Part shown: positions 1 through 11,055 of the stretch, piece by piece
How the letters are laid out: every line of letters begins with the position of its first letter
Position numbering within the stretch: the stretch's first letter is position 1
Notes under the pieces: model-generated
Database searches by the model: none
What the model was told of the DNA's origin: nothing
The model's input: only the letters and a program-made list of their open reading frames with translations
Translations under genes and position numbers: made by a program
Source of the DNA: Cystobasidium ongulense
Lineage: Eukaryota > Basidiomycota > Cystobasidiomycetes > Cystobasidiales > Cystobasidiaceae
Assembly: GCA_022835595.1 (NCBI GenBank)
Contig: BQUP01000001.1
Coordinates: forward strand, 1,860,001 to 1,924,000
Direction of reading: 5' to 3'
Length of the DNA stretch: 64,000 bases

Positions 1-705
1 AAAGAGCATCATCGGTCACGTGCGAGCTTGAGTTGCGCAATCTTTCCCGATGCTATATAATGCAGTATCAACCTCACGCATGAGAGGACGCGCAGGGACA
101 TCATTATCAGTCGTAAGCTTTCTACAACGAAGAAGCTGATTTTATACTCGCGGTGCCGCGCATAATGCATTTAATGCAAGAAGCAAACAAGAAAGCTTAG
201 AAGAACCCGTAAAGGAATACATTACGCCAGGAGAGGAGTAGAAACAATGCCGTAAAGGTTCAGACGACATACGTTTTAGGTGATGATAAAGGGGGAAAGG
301 GTAGAAGAAGAGGATAGTAAATAACCCGGGAGAAACAGAAGAAGGGAAATCGTTCTAGTGGCCGCAGGGAAACGAGGAGAAGTGACAAGAAATTAAAAGG
401 GAATCTAAATGCAAAGTACAGGAGATACCGATGTAAAGATGTATGTGCACTATCCCCAAAGTCTCTCGTCCTCTATATGCGGTGGAGATAGATGTCGTGT
501 GTAGGCAGATTGATGTGCTCCAGCCGGAGAAAACCAAGTTTAAGGGGAGAGAGGGAGAAGAAGAAACAGAGAGATTGCAAAGCTTTTACAACATACGTTA
601 TATCTGCATAACAGCCTCTCCATCCTTTTGTGCAGACCGCTACAGAGTCGCTAACAGCCAGCACGAGTGTTGAACGATAATTTCGCTCATTTTGAAAGAG
701 ATCAC
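1..705. other. Intergenic 3' flank of eIF4A
   Basis: I see no gene here. The stretch follows the stop codon of the minus-strand eIF4A gene. CACGTG lies at 17-22 and TATATAA at 54-60. Together they could be the promoter of a gene beyond the left edge, but nothing in the window confirms this. Confidence 0.5.
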
Positions 706-2729
706 TTAGATCAAATCGGCGACGTTCATTGGCATCTCCTCGATTTGAGTGTTGTAGAAACGCTCAAGCTCGCGTAGTGTGGCAATGTCATCGACGGTCT
801 GCAAATTCACAAGACAGAAGGTCAGACTGATGTTTAACCGGACTATACGCTTCTAAACTTACGACAAAGTTGATCGCAACACCCTTTCGGCCGAATCGTC
901 CACCACGTCCAATTCTGTGGATGTAGTTTTCCTTGTTTGCGGGCAAGTCGTAGCTATTCGAAGGAGAAGTGGTAAGCTCACGTAGCAAGCACAGAAACTG
1001 TATTTTTCACACTTACTTGATGACCAACGAGACTTGTTGAACGTCGATACCACGGGCCAAAAGATCGGTGGTGATGAGGACACGCGAGGAACCAGATCGG
1101 AACTCCTTCATGATAAGTTCACGTTGACTCTGGTCCATATCTCCGTGCATGGCAGAGACAGTGAACTCTCTCTGAGTAAGCTTCTCGGTGAGCCAGTCGA
1201 CCTTTCTGCGGGTGTTGCAGAAGATGACGGCTTGTGTGATGGTGACGGTCTCGTATAGATCGGAAAGTGTGTCGAGCTTCCAGTCTTCCTTCTCGACGGC
1301 AATGTAGAACTGCTTGATACCTTCGAGTGTCAATTCTTCCTTCTTGACCAAGATGCGGATAGGGTCGCGCATGAACTTGGAGGTAACCTCTAGGACCTCA
1401 TCGGGCATGGTAGCGGAAAGGAGGACGACCTGGGTGGAGGAGGGTAGGAGCTGGAAAATGTCGTAGATTTGGTCACGGAAGCCTTGTGAGAGCATCTCAT
1501 CGGCCTCGTCCAAGCAGAAGATCTTGATGTGATCGGTCTTGAGAGCACGTCTGTTGATCATGTCATAGACTCGGCCTGGGGTACCGACAACGACGTGGAC
1601 ACCCTCCTGGAGCTTGGTGATAGCATCTCGGATGGCGGCACCACCGACGGCGGCGAGGCACTCGACGTTCATGTAGTCACCGAGAGCAACCAGGACCTTG
1701 TGGATCTGCTGAGCGAGTTCACGGGTGGGGGCAAGGACTAGAGCCTGAACCTGCTTGAGGTTGATGTCGATCTGCTGGAGGATAGAGACGGAGCTGTGGT
1801 GGGTAATGAATATTCAGACACTGGCCTTTTTACATAATGGTTTGGCTAAGTGGTATACTCACAAAGTGGCGGTCTTTCCGGTACCGGATTGAGCCTGGGC
1901 GACGACATCCTTACCCTTGATAACGGGCATGATAGCTCGCTGTTGGATGGCGGAAGGTCGCTCGAAACTGCGCGGGAGGAAAGGCAGGAAAAGTCAGATC
2001 GTCTCCCTAGTGATGTGGCGGAATTCTACCATGCCAGCAGAACAGGCAGGAAGATAGACATACCCGTACTGTAAAGGGACGAAACATATTCAGTATTAAA
2101 TCAACAAGCTTGACCATGTCCAAATACTCACAGCGTAGATACCTCGGAGAAGCTCTGGCTTGAGGTCCATGGCGTCGAAATTGTCGACAATCTGAGTGAA
2201 AAGAAGGCACAATCAGAAGTCAGCGGGCTGCTCTATATTGTATAGAATCTCTACACAATGACAGTATCCGATATAAACGCACCTCGTCCCAGTTGGACTC
2301 GATCTCGCCGGCGCCTAGAGCCTTTGGTGCATCCTCTGTGGGCTTTGCTGCCTCAGCAACTGCTGGGGCGGCAGCTGGAGGAGCTGCGTCGCTGTGGGCG
2401 TGGAGGCGGAATGGGTCAGCATGCTGAATAGCGTAGCCGATGCTCGCTCTGGCAGTTCAGTCGAGGCGGGGTCCAGTGTCCATCTGTTGCGTCTGCCTGC
2501 TCTCTGGATGGTCCATCCAAAAGTCTTTTATGCTGTCTGCCCATTTCCAGCTGTGTGGATGGCAGGCACACACAGACAGCAAGGCACCAGCTGAGCATGT
2601 CTGGGGTCCTCCAGAATGCATGACATGCCCAGGCCACACGCCCTCCACCCAGGCTGAGCCTCCCTCGCCTCTCTGCCAGCGCGAAAAGCACCATTGAATG
2701 GAAGTTTCTGCTCACGTCGTGGAAGCCAT
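706..2729 (-). CDS. TIF1: Translation initiation factor eIF4A (DEAD-box RNA helicase)
   Basis: ATP-dependent RNA helicase of the cap-binding eIF4F complex, which unwinds mRNA 5' leaders in the cytoplasm. Exons from the 5' end: 2716-2729, 2283-2391, 2132-2191, 2064-2068, 1863-1967, 1017-1793, 863-953, 706-798, giving 417 residues, the family's usual size. Visible motifs in order: Q-motif region [18 protein letters not shown] (Walker A), [30 protein letters not shown], and a VADLI end. The first coding exon is only 14 bases, before a 324-base intron. The fourth exon is 5 bases (TACGG), completing the YGF codons; without it the frame breaks. Identity is certain and exon borders are well supported because the spliced frame stays open and the motifs join correctly. 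Confidence 0.96.
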
Positions 2730-3090
2730 GATTGGTTGTTTCTGGATGGATGGGATGCTGTGATGTCCTGGAGGGAGCAACACAGACGATAGCTTGAGAG
2801 TGGTAGTCTGAACTGGAAGCTGGTGGTGACAAAGTTTGTCGTTGGGCAAAAAAGAGCGAGCTGGCGGCTGTCCTCTGCAGAAAAATCAAATCTCGACAAA
2901 AAGGCGGGCGATCGAGTGTGCGGCCAAAGAGGCGGTTCCACAGGCTCGAATAGACACAGCATAGCGTGCTTATCAGCAGCGCTCGACTTCTGCTGCGTCA
3001 CAGAATCAATGCAGGGGGCTCTTTGAGAAAGCTAGACGCATTGCGGAGGCCCATGTTAATATGGTGGCTACTACATGGGTATCCTTCGGT
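2730..3090. promoter_or_regulatory. Upstream region of eIF4A
   Basis: About 360 bases between the eIF4A start codon and the stop codon of the next minus-strand gene. It must hold the eIF4A promoter and 5' leader. No clear TATA box or other named site was recognised. Confidence 0.4.
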
Positions 3091-4151
3091 CTAGCTTTGA
3101 TGGCCTAGGGTATCATAGTGTCCCTTGTTTCCTTCAATCAGTCTCATAATGAGCGACAGATCGCTAAACTGATGGATAGGCTGTACTCGAGGCGGGAGGG
3201 CAGCCGACTTTCCGATGCTGTCATCAACGGATAGCGTAACATCGAGATGTCGTTTTGACAAGCCTAGAGGAAGGACTCGAAGGACTCTCCCTTGGCCTTC
3301 GGGATCCAGCAAGCTCATGCTAACATAACTAGCAACGTACTGGGTCAACTGGGCAGATGACAGTCTCTCCAGAGGAAAGGCGGACGTACATTATATACAC
3401 TCGACCACGCCTACTAATACGGCACCACCTTGCATTTGGTCCGCCGATTCTATTCCTCTGATCTTGCTTGTCGTTTCGTGACAGACTGCCTGTTGATTGC
3501 ACAGACACTTTCGACCATCTTCAAACCTGGGTATCTTGCATCGACCGTCCCTAGCAGGGCATCCATCATTTTTCGAGCTCTTGTCCTAGACTCTCTTGGA
3601 GCGAGCGGGGACAAGGCATCCCATTTTTTCCCGATATTGGCTGTGGAGGCAGTTGCATCGCTCCCCGGAGTGAGTCGAAAGACCTTTCGTTCTGCACTGT
3701 CCATGAATGCGTATGGATCATGTTGTGGCGATCTTGTACTTGCAGCAACCCGCGTCTTCTCGATTCCCAATGGCTTCAATGGCTCGTGATGCAATTTGCT
3801 GTGTATATAGTCATCAACTCTTGGTGCTGAACGTGGTAGCTTCGTATTTATTGCCCTAAACGGCATGGCAGGTCGTTCTGGCTGAAAATCTGGAAAGTCC
3901 GAGGTGTGATGATACAAGCTCATTGCTTTTGCCAGCGACAGTTGCTTCTTCCGAGACATTTTTCGAGGTTGAATGTCCGCGTGTGTGCTTGAGGCGACTT
4001 CGTTTGCGATAGTGTTGCTACTGCTCGCAATGTTTGAGCTGGATTCGTGCATTGCGGCAGAAGTCGACTGGAACCGGACTGCCAATGACCAGGAAGCTTG
4101 CAGCGAGCGACAAGCGTTCGTGCAGTGGCCAGAATAGGTGGAGATACGCAT
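3091..4151 (-). CDS. Hypothetical protein with probable mitochondrial presequence
   Basis: Family not recognised. Two exons, 3468-4151 and 3091-3348, give about 313 residues. The N-terminus (MRISTYSGHCTNACRSLQ, then SLAVRFQSTSAA) is rich in Arg, Ser and Ala without acids, typical of a mitochondrial import signal. The middle is basic (PRKMSRKKQ). The single intron (3349-3467) fits best with a GC donor (CAA|GCAAGA) and a CAG acceptor: the exon-1 frame closes at 3450 with no acceptable GT donor before it, and this junction joins both open frames in phase 0. The frame is open upstream of the chosen ATG but has no earlier ATG. A mitochondrial role is inference only. Confidence 0.55.
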
Positions 4152-4711
4152 GCTTGCTTTCAGTAGGGCTTGAAAACTCCTTGAACAAGTGTGGTGGTCA
4201 GTCAGTCGGAGCGGATGAGAAATATCCTGAAAGTGAGAGCTCGCAGAAAGCAGTCTCCTAGGGGCCAAAGCTAGAAGGCGTTGGAATCGTAGGTTGACGA
4301 TTCGTGACAATACTAGTCTGGTTCTAAAATGCTAAACGGATTACACAATGCGATACACTTGTCTCTCTACAACGCATCATGCAGTATGCAGCAGATGGGT
4401 GACCGGGTCCTTTGGCCGTACTTTCGGAATCTGTAACAGTAGGCTGTATCCCTCAAGCCCAAGATGGGGAGAGCTGAGTCGTTGACTGATGGTCACGGAC
4501 CATGTGCCATATCAACTAGAACACTCTAGTAACAATCTAGCAACTCTAAAGCAAGCAACGGATCGCGCACGTGACTTTGCAAGCTTCACGCACAGAATGA
4601 CATGCTCGCTCGTATTTACTTCAACTACATCTATACTTCTCTAACCTTGCTACTGTGACTCAAACTACATTGTGCCCCTTCAAAAGGCGACGCCTAATGC
4701 AAAACAAATTG
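4152..4711. other. Intergenic region with CACGTG site
   Basis: No gene seen. It lies between the start of the mitochondrial-looking gene and the stop of the glycosyltransferase, both on the minus strand. CACGTGAC is at 4568-4575, an E-box-like sequence found upstream of several other genes in the window. Confidence 0.4.
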
Positions 4712-7700
4712 TTAAGAAACCCACATCTCGTAAACCCCCCAACCGAAAGACATATCCTTCTCGCTTCTAAGTCTCAAAAATCTCCAGCCTTTCCGACGCG
4801 ATCCACCTGCGCTCGTGCTCAAAGCAACCTCGCAATTCTCAAGCCTTGTCCTAGTTCTACCCCAACTTGATTTCGAGCGGCTCTGCAATTCACTTTGAAT
4901 AATTCGCTGAGCTGCTGATGATGTCAAGAAGGTTTTTGGGAAGGAAGGTTGAGGAAGTGTAGATAGGTGGCCGGTGATATGACAGGAGAACACGGGATTT
5001 GGAGAGAGCTCTCGCTGATCATCAATTGAATGTAAGCAAGTTTCTTGAATAGAGTATAGAAACCACGGCACTCACCCAGTTATAGCCGTCCATCGACACC
5101 TCAACCTTCAATTCCGATAGCACGGAAAACGAGTGTTCTAGAACGATGTGTATATTAATAGCACGTCTGCTTTCAACCTGTATATGGGTAAGAAGATCGA
5201 GCCCTATGTAATCGTTTTTGCGGATGACTAGTATAGCCGCGACAGGTCAGTACCGTCCAACCCAGTCTAGATAGCTGACCGGAGGACACTCACTGTCCGG
5301 GCTTCTCCAAGCTGTACGATAGTCGCCATCTACAGCACTGTAGAATCCCCACGCCAGAGCCCACTCTTTACCTTCCTTCCAGAGGTCTGGCGAATCTCCC
5401 AGTTCATGCTCCCATTGACTGATGTTACGAGCTGGATGAGGCTGGTAAATGACAGCATCGGGCGGTGGCAGATTAGCTACATTTGTCAAGAAGATACGGT
5501 CATGTTCTTGAGCTATTGATCGGGAGTGATGCCAGTATGTATGCGGCTTTTGTGATGCGGCTTGCATGCGGTATGGGTATATTGTTTGCGAGGTGTGCGA
5601 TACGTCCACCGGCCAAGGAGCTACTGGAGGCGGATATGGTGATAGGTTAGGCAATACTTGCAGAGATTTACTCAACCTATCCAGGCCTTTTTGCTGGACG
5701 AGGGTAAATACAGATTGCTTTAGCATTGGGGGGCAGGGTTGAACTATATTCCCGCTAACTTACGATATATATTTCATTTCGACGGTCGCCTGCTGTACCA
5801 TCACCGGCCGTGAAAGCCATTGGCTGAGGCATAGGCATCAACCCACTAGACAGCACATACGGCGCGGCATTTTGGAAAGTTGTGAAGCTGTTGTCGAGCA
5901 TAGCAAGCTCATCGGATGCCAGCGGTCCCAATACACGTGACGCGCCAGCTTCTAACGAAGGCTTGACCAGTGTAGCACTTTCAAGCGTTTGAAGAATTCG
6001 ACTACGCGAAACAAAAGCTCCGGTGCCCAGCCATGCGAAGCATGTATTCATGTCAAAGTCGGTGTCTAATATGAATGGAGTCAGATCCAGGCAGGGAGAC
6101 CCCCAAGAGACAGTTTGACTCACTGAAAAAGCACCACTCCCACCCTTCTTTCGTGGGGAGCTCGTCTCCTGTTATTACAACTGGCGGACCGTCTGGATTC
6201 CGCATAAAGTGCGAATGAGCTGCGGGCAGTGCTGGTACCAACCAGTCATCGTCTTGGAAGTAACACTGAATGGGTGGAAGAGTGTTAATGATGTCTGCTC
6301 TGTTCCATGTAGATAAGTTTCGAACCCACGTATGGTGTCTGAGCTAGTGAACAAGCCATGAATCTAGCCATGAAAAGTAGATTACCAGGAGAGTTGTGTA
6401 TCCGAAGCTTTCCTTTCGGACAACGACTAGACGCGAACTGCTCATGTGTCAAGAATATGTCGGGATTGTTGTTCCATACATGAACGCTATTGAATATAGT
6501 ATTGGTAAACGCGCATAGATGCGCAACGATAACAACCAGATTGTCTGTCCGCTTCCAGTTCAAGACTATCGCGGTAACCTTGGCGTCCGTCGAAGAAGGT
6601 ATGTCAGCGAGAACAGGCATTTTAGGACTTCCCACTGCCATTTTGTTCGATTCGGCCAGGGGAACGGATGGATGTAGTACGTCAATACCAGCTTGCAGCA
6701 GCGTTTCGAAAGGGTCTTTCGTATTGATCTTGAGGTGCATAGGATGTTGGTATGTTAGCCTGCGAGAAGATATCGAGCTTATTCTGGTAGACTCGTATAT
6801 GCCTAGCATTAAAAGTAGAATCAAGAGAACGAATGCTGTACGGCTGACTCCCAGAGCTCGTCTCATACGTCCAAATAAGCCCTTCACCCGATTTTGATGA
6901 CTTGGGCGCTTCCTTGGGGGGCGTTGCGTCGATTTCGTGACAGGAGAAAGTGCGCCTTGTCTATCTTCGTCCAGTAGGTCGATTGTATCGGAACTGTCGT
7001 GCTCGCCTCCTCCGGGATCGTGCCATGGTGAATCAGAGTCTACAGGATCTTCATACTCTACGAAAAGTAGTTCAGGCATGCGTCTGACTCTATCCCATAT
7101 TCGTGCTAAGTAATTCTCGCCTGCGAGAATTGGATTTGTACCAAAAGCCCTTCTATTCCAAAATGTACGACGAAGACCATCACGTTCCATATGCCTTAAC
7201 TGGTTGCGCACCGTACCAGCCCATCGTTCAGCGCGAGAGGGTGCATTTTCAGAACTTCCAGAAGCTGAAGCGCTTGTTGATATGCTATTTCTGGCGTTGA
7301 TGGCCCGGAGAGCTTTAGCGTGTGAATGGCTCTCGGAAGCGCGTCGATGAGGCGCCATTCCAAAATCTCGATGTGGGACATGTCCCAATACTGGCGAGGT
7401 AGTCGTAGACCTGGCTTTGCTGGCTGCTAACCATGACGGTAATGGCAGACCTAGACCTGGCGTACTAGGTTCAGGGTCTGGTTTGATGTTGACTGCTCGT
7501 GGCGCATAAATTCAGCTGCAATACTCAACACGACCGGGCAGAACGACGCACTATGTATCGAACGAGCTCTCCGTGGATTTGCTCTCGATCCTGGTAAGTG
7601 GACCCCCAGACTGGGCTCTTTTCTCCCTGATGCTCCTGCAGCTGGATCTTGCGAGCCTACAGATGCCAACGGCGCGAATGCTTGAGGAGGCGACGAGGTA

Positions 7701-7738
7701 CCCCGTTGCCTGGTCGGCGAGCTGTCCTGCGCACTCAT
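4712..7738 (-). CDS. Golgi-type type II membrane glycosyltransferase (DxD)
   Basis: Probable sugar-nucleotide-dependent glycosyltransferase of the secretory pathway; the acceptor is unknown. Exons: 7552-7738, 6330-7492, 6124-6265, 5764-6065, 5294-5693, 5076-5227, 4712-5014, about 882 residues. A long Ser/Pro/Arg-rich cytoplasmic segment precedes one membrane helix at about residues 281-296 (FVLLILLLMLGIYES). The catalytic part begins with TAIVLNWKRTDNL, like GT2/GT64 folds, and has an acidic metal site QDDDWLVP at about 454-461. WRFLRL and GVYEMWV close the C-terminus. The start is the first ATG of the open frame; exon 1 joins in phase after a 59-base intron. An alternative acceptor at 5718 would add eight residues to exon 5. 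The family is inferred from the DDD motif and topology, so the exact class is uncertain. Confidence 0.75.
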
Positions 7739-8030
7739 TCGACGTCGGGTCACACACTCATGGCGAGCGCATGGGACGAAAGAAAGCAGCAGAAGTGCAA
7801 ACCAATCTTTGCGACCTCGATCGCGAGCTAGCTTGTCAGACGGCACTGTGCAGACCGACAAGTCGGAATAGGATCTTTTCTCGAAAACAGGCGTATATTC
7901 AAGATACAAGAGTCATGCAAACGCATATACGAGTCGAAGTTAGCATCTTCACCGCTTTCGTGTTATTTCATACTTCAAATTGGCCGGCAGATCAGGCACG
8001 TGCACTACTCGTACAGTATTTGCCTAGCTA

Positions 8031-9435
8031 TCAATCATCTCCCTCTCGCGTCTCCGCTGCATCTACATCTACCGCCAGCGCAGCAGCATCTCTGAGTGCT
8101 TCGAGGGCATGGTACGCTTTGCCTTCTTTCAGTGTCTTGGTCGCCAACGCGAACGCTGCCTTCTCATCCTGAGCTTTGCCGCAAATAAGCAATAGAGCGG
8201 CAGCATTCATGCATACCCAGTCCTCAAGTGCCTGAGTGTCGAGCGTTCTCGTCGATCCACATGCTCCTTCCCTGTATGGTATATCGATAGCTTCGTTGTT
8301 CTTATTTCGTCTCGGTGATAGGAGGGAAGCGATGATCTTGGCGTGCACGCGATATTGAGCAGCAGGCGATTCAGCTGCATCTCCATTCGAGGGAAGCTGT
8401 ATTGATGCTAGAGGACGATCCTGTACACCAAACAGCGCTGGTGTTATTGTCCGCGTAGTGACCTGGCCGTCTTTCAAGTCCCACACTGTCGTCTCGCCTT
8501 CTGGACTGATTGCATCTAACCCATTCTTGCCATGTACTATCCACGCCCTTTTAGCTCCTAGCGTCTTCATTCCTTCCGCAAACACAGCACCTAGACGTTC
8601 TTCATGTACTCCAATAACGCAATAATCTCGTTTGGCTGGACTGACAAGGGAGGACAAGCTATGAAAGATGGTTTCGAAGCCGAGCTCGCGACGAAGTGGA
8701 TTGGGCGCGATGGCAGCGAAACGAGGAGCGTAGCGTGGTGTATAGATATGCAGGAATGGCACATGACGCGAAGAAGCGACTTTGATGAGGGAAAAGAGGG
8801 GAAGTGTATTCGTAGGAACAGATAAGGCGGTCAGAATGTCGCCTGATGAAGGCGTTGACGGCCAGGGTGAGGAAGCATTGCCCGTCTGGTAAGGTATCAG
8901 CCCTGAACACTATTCGAGTGTTGACATGACATACCTTGACGACTCTGCATCCTGCTCCTGCTGCAAGGATAGCCGCTGGTAATGCGACATTCAAGACCTA
9001 AGCATAGCGGAAGGCCAGTCGATCAGCTCCAAGCGATGTCAAGACTACCGTAATTGCAGATGGACTCACAGACAGTCTGCTTTCGCCGGTCAATGTCCAA
9101 TCGCAAATATGTCCCTCACCGCCAACTTTGATATTTCCGCTGAGCTCGGAGAATACCTGTACTTGGGTTTGTACCATGTCAGGTTTCCTCCACACATCCG
9201 ACACTCGTAAGGACGCGAGGAACGAGCCCATTTGAGCATGGCTGGCTGCTCCAGTGACGACGTGTATTAAAGCTTGACGCATCTCTTCAGGCGTGAAATC
9301 TTGTGGTTTTTGTAGGAGCTTGGATAGTAAAGGCTTGAAAGTATTGATGTTCATGCTTGATGCCTCAGAGGAGCTGCTTCCGTTCTGAGGCAAGCTTCCT
9401 GACCCGCTGGACGGCCCGTTCTGTGTTATGCTCAT
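8031..9435 (-). CDS. Degenerate TRP4 paralogue (anthranilate phosphoribosyltransferase-like pseudoenzyme)
   Basis: Exons 9070-9435, 8935-8997 and 8031-8885 give 427 residues that align along their whole length with the intact TRP4 gene next door (e.g. FTPEEMRQAL, QMGSFLASLR, VIGVHEERLG, LGAKRAWIVHG, GLDAISPEGE, VVKEEN-region VCMNAAALLLICGKAQDEK). The residues that bind phosphoribosyl pyrophosphate and anthranilate are gone: the glycine loop GTGGD reads LTGES (115-119), and the Lys-His-Gly-x-Arg segment reads KTGNAS (143-148). The frame is open, the splice sites are good and the fold-defining parts are kept, so it looks like a maintained protein without the normal catalysis rather than a decaying pseudogene. 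One intron sits at the same place and phase as in TRP4. A role as regulatory partner of TRP4 is inference. It is 54 residues longer than TRP4, mainly from a Ser-rich N-terminus and an insert before the last helix bundle. Confidence 0.85.
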
Positions 9436-9641
9436 TGTGGACGATATGCGTGTGTCTTGACGATAGAAGAGGTCGTGAACAAAGACAGACGCATCACTTT
9501 CCTCTACAAAGTGACTCCAACAAAACGTGATCGATGCTTTCCATGCAAAAAGCCAATTGCTTGCACGTTTGACACACACTACACAGAGCAAGACGTTGAG
9601 ACAGCAAAAGCGTAGCCAGAAAGGCACATTTATATCCAACA
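9436..9641. promoter_or_regulatory. Shared promoter of the TRP4 / TRP4-like pair
   Basis: Only 206 bases separate the two start codons, which point away from each other, so both genes must be driven from this stretch. TGACTC at 9512-9517 matches the core of the Gcn4/CPC1 binding site used in fungi for general amino-acid control, fitting a tryptophan-pathway gene. Binding has not been shown. Confidence 0.6.
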
Positions 9642-10963
9642 ATGCCGAAGAAACGCAGTCAAGACCTCACGAGCGAAAGCTTTGAAGGTCTATTGACACA
9701 TTTGGCCGACTCACCGGAGACGTACACACCAGAAGAGCTTTCAGATTCGTTGGACCACTTGTTCAATCCAGATTCATGTACAGAGTTTCAAATTGGAGCT
9801 TTCTTGGCTCTTCTGAGAGCTTCTGGCCTCGAAGGACGCCCTGATATGATTTCCATGGCTGCTCAAAGCATGCGTGAGAGAGCTGTCAGAGTTGAATTGG
9901 AACAAGATGGCTGGGCAGATCTGGTTGGAACTGGTGGAGATGGTAAAGACACTTTCAACGTCTCGACGACAGCGGCTTTGGTCGCAGCTGGTGCGGGCGT
10001 AAAGATATGCAAGGTGAGCTAGCGAGTCCTACATCCGTGGTGCACCTTTTTCTTCTTGAGAAGGCATATATGGGAATAACGACCAAATTTAAAAGCGCAG
10101 CAAGCCATAGAATGAATCACTGATGTTCTGTCTCTACTATCTGCTTGCTTTAGCACGGCGCTCGAGCTTCTTCATCAGCATCAGGTTCAGCGGATGTTCT
10201 TCTAGCTCTGGGTATCCCGATCACCTCTCTACCACTATCACGTATACCAGCAGTCGCATCTTCCCTTGAATACCCTTTCCTCTTCCTCTTTGCGCCTTTG
10301 TGTCATCCAGCAATGGGCCTAGTCGCTCCTGTTCGGCGGCAGCTGGGTCATCCTACCATTTTCAACATACTGGGACCGCTACTCAATCCTGCCAGACCAG
10401 ATTACATGATTGTTGGAGTACATTCAAGATACCTAGGCTTACCTTTCGCGGAAGCTTTGAAAAGACTGGGCGTCAAGAGAGCTTGGGTCGTCAATGGCGA
10501 CGAAGGGTTGGATGAAATCAGTCCAGAAGGAACGTCGCATGTGAGTTTGACCAAAGCTCAGACAGCCTTTGGCACAGGCTAAGTAAGGCGCACCCTCCAG
10601 ATATGGTCGTTAGAGAACGGTCAAATAACAGAAAGAGTAGTCTCGCCAGCTACTTTCGGACTACCCTCACATCCACTCTCAAGTGTAGCAGGTGGCAAGC
10701 CACACGAAAACGCACAATGCATATTAGACTTACTGCACGGGAAGTTAGATCCTGAAACGAATCCTATCGAAAACTTTGTCGTCCTAAACACAGCTGCCTT
10801 GCTTGTTGTAGCTGGAAAGGCGAAAGATGAAAAGGAGGGAGTCAAGATGGCAAGGGAGAGCATACGGAGTGGGAATGGTTTGAAAGCTCTCACTGGTTAT
10901 AGAGATGCGGCACAAAAGGCTATGAAAGAGGAAGAGGAGGATGACTCGAGGAATGACATGTAG
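9642..10963 (+). CDS. TRP4: Anthranilate phosphoribosyltransferase
   Basis: Second step of tryptophan synthesis: joins anthranilate to phosphoribosyl pyrophosphate to make phosphoribosyl anthranilate in the cytosol. Exons 9642-10013, 10154-10540 and 10601-10963 give 373 residues, normal for the family. Key motifs are intact: [14 protein letters not shown] at 96-109, [17 protein letters not shown] from 124, [19 protein letters not shown], and the C-terminal [18 protein letters not shown]. The catalytic chain therefore looks complete. It is head to head with the degenerate copy and shares its promoter. The first intron, after GVKICK, is at the same position and phase as the second intron of the degenerate copy. 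Confidence 0.96.
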
Positions 10964-11055
10964 GGAAAGCAATATATCCGAGTAGACAGAATTTGGCCGG
11001 CCCGGCGTCTTGTGCTGCAGGCCTCCTGGTATACCAATAATCTAGCACAATCAAT

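Noticed and set aside
443-673. 76-codon plus-strand frame
   Set aside because: Composition is not protein-like and it falls in the eIF4A 3' flank, with no splice partner.
2416-3001. Long minus-strand frames of 157 codons
   Set aside because: They lie in the first intron and upstream region of eIF4A and have no protein-like features; the eIF4A splice runs through them.
6317-6326. tRNA B-box-like GGTTCGAAAC on the minus strand
   Set aside because: It lies in a glycosyltransferase intron; the flanks form no T arm or acceptor stem and no A box is at the right distance.
7573-8172. 199-codon plus-strand frame opposite the glycosyltransferase and TRP4-like genes
   Set aside because: It overlaps two well-supported minus-strand genes and shows no domain.
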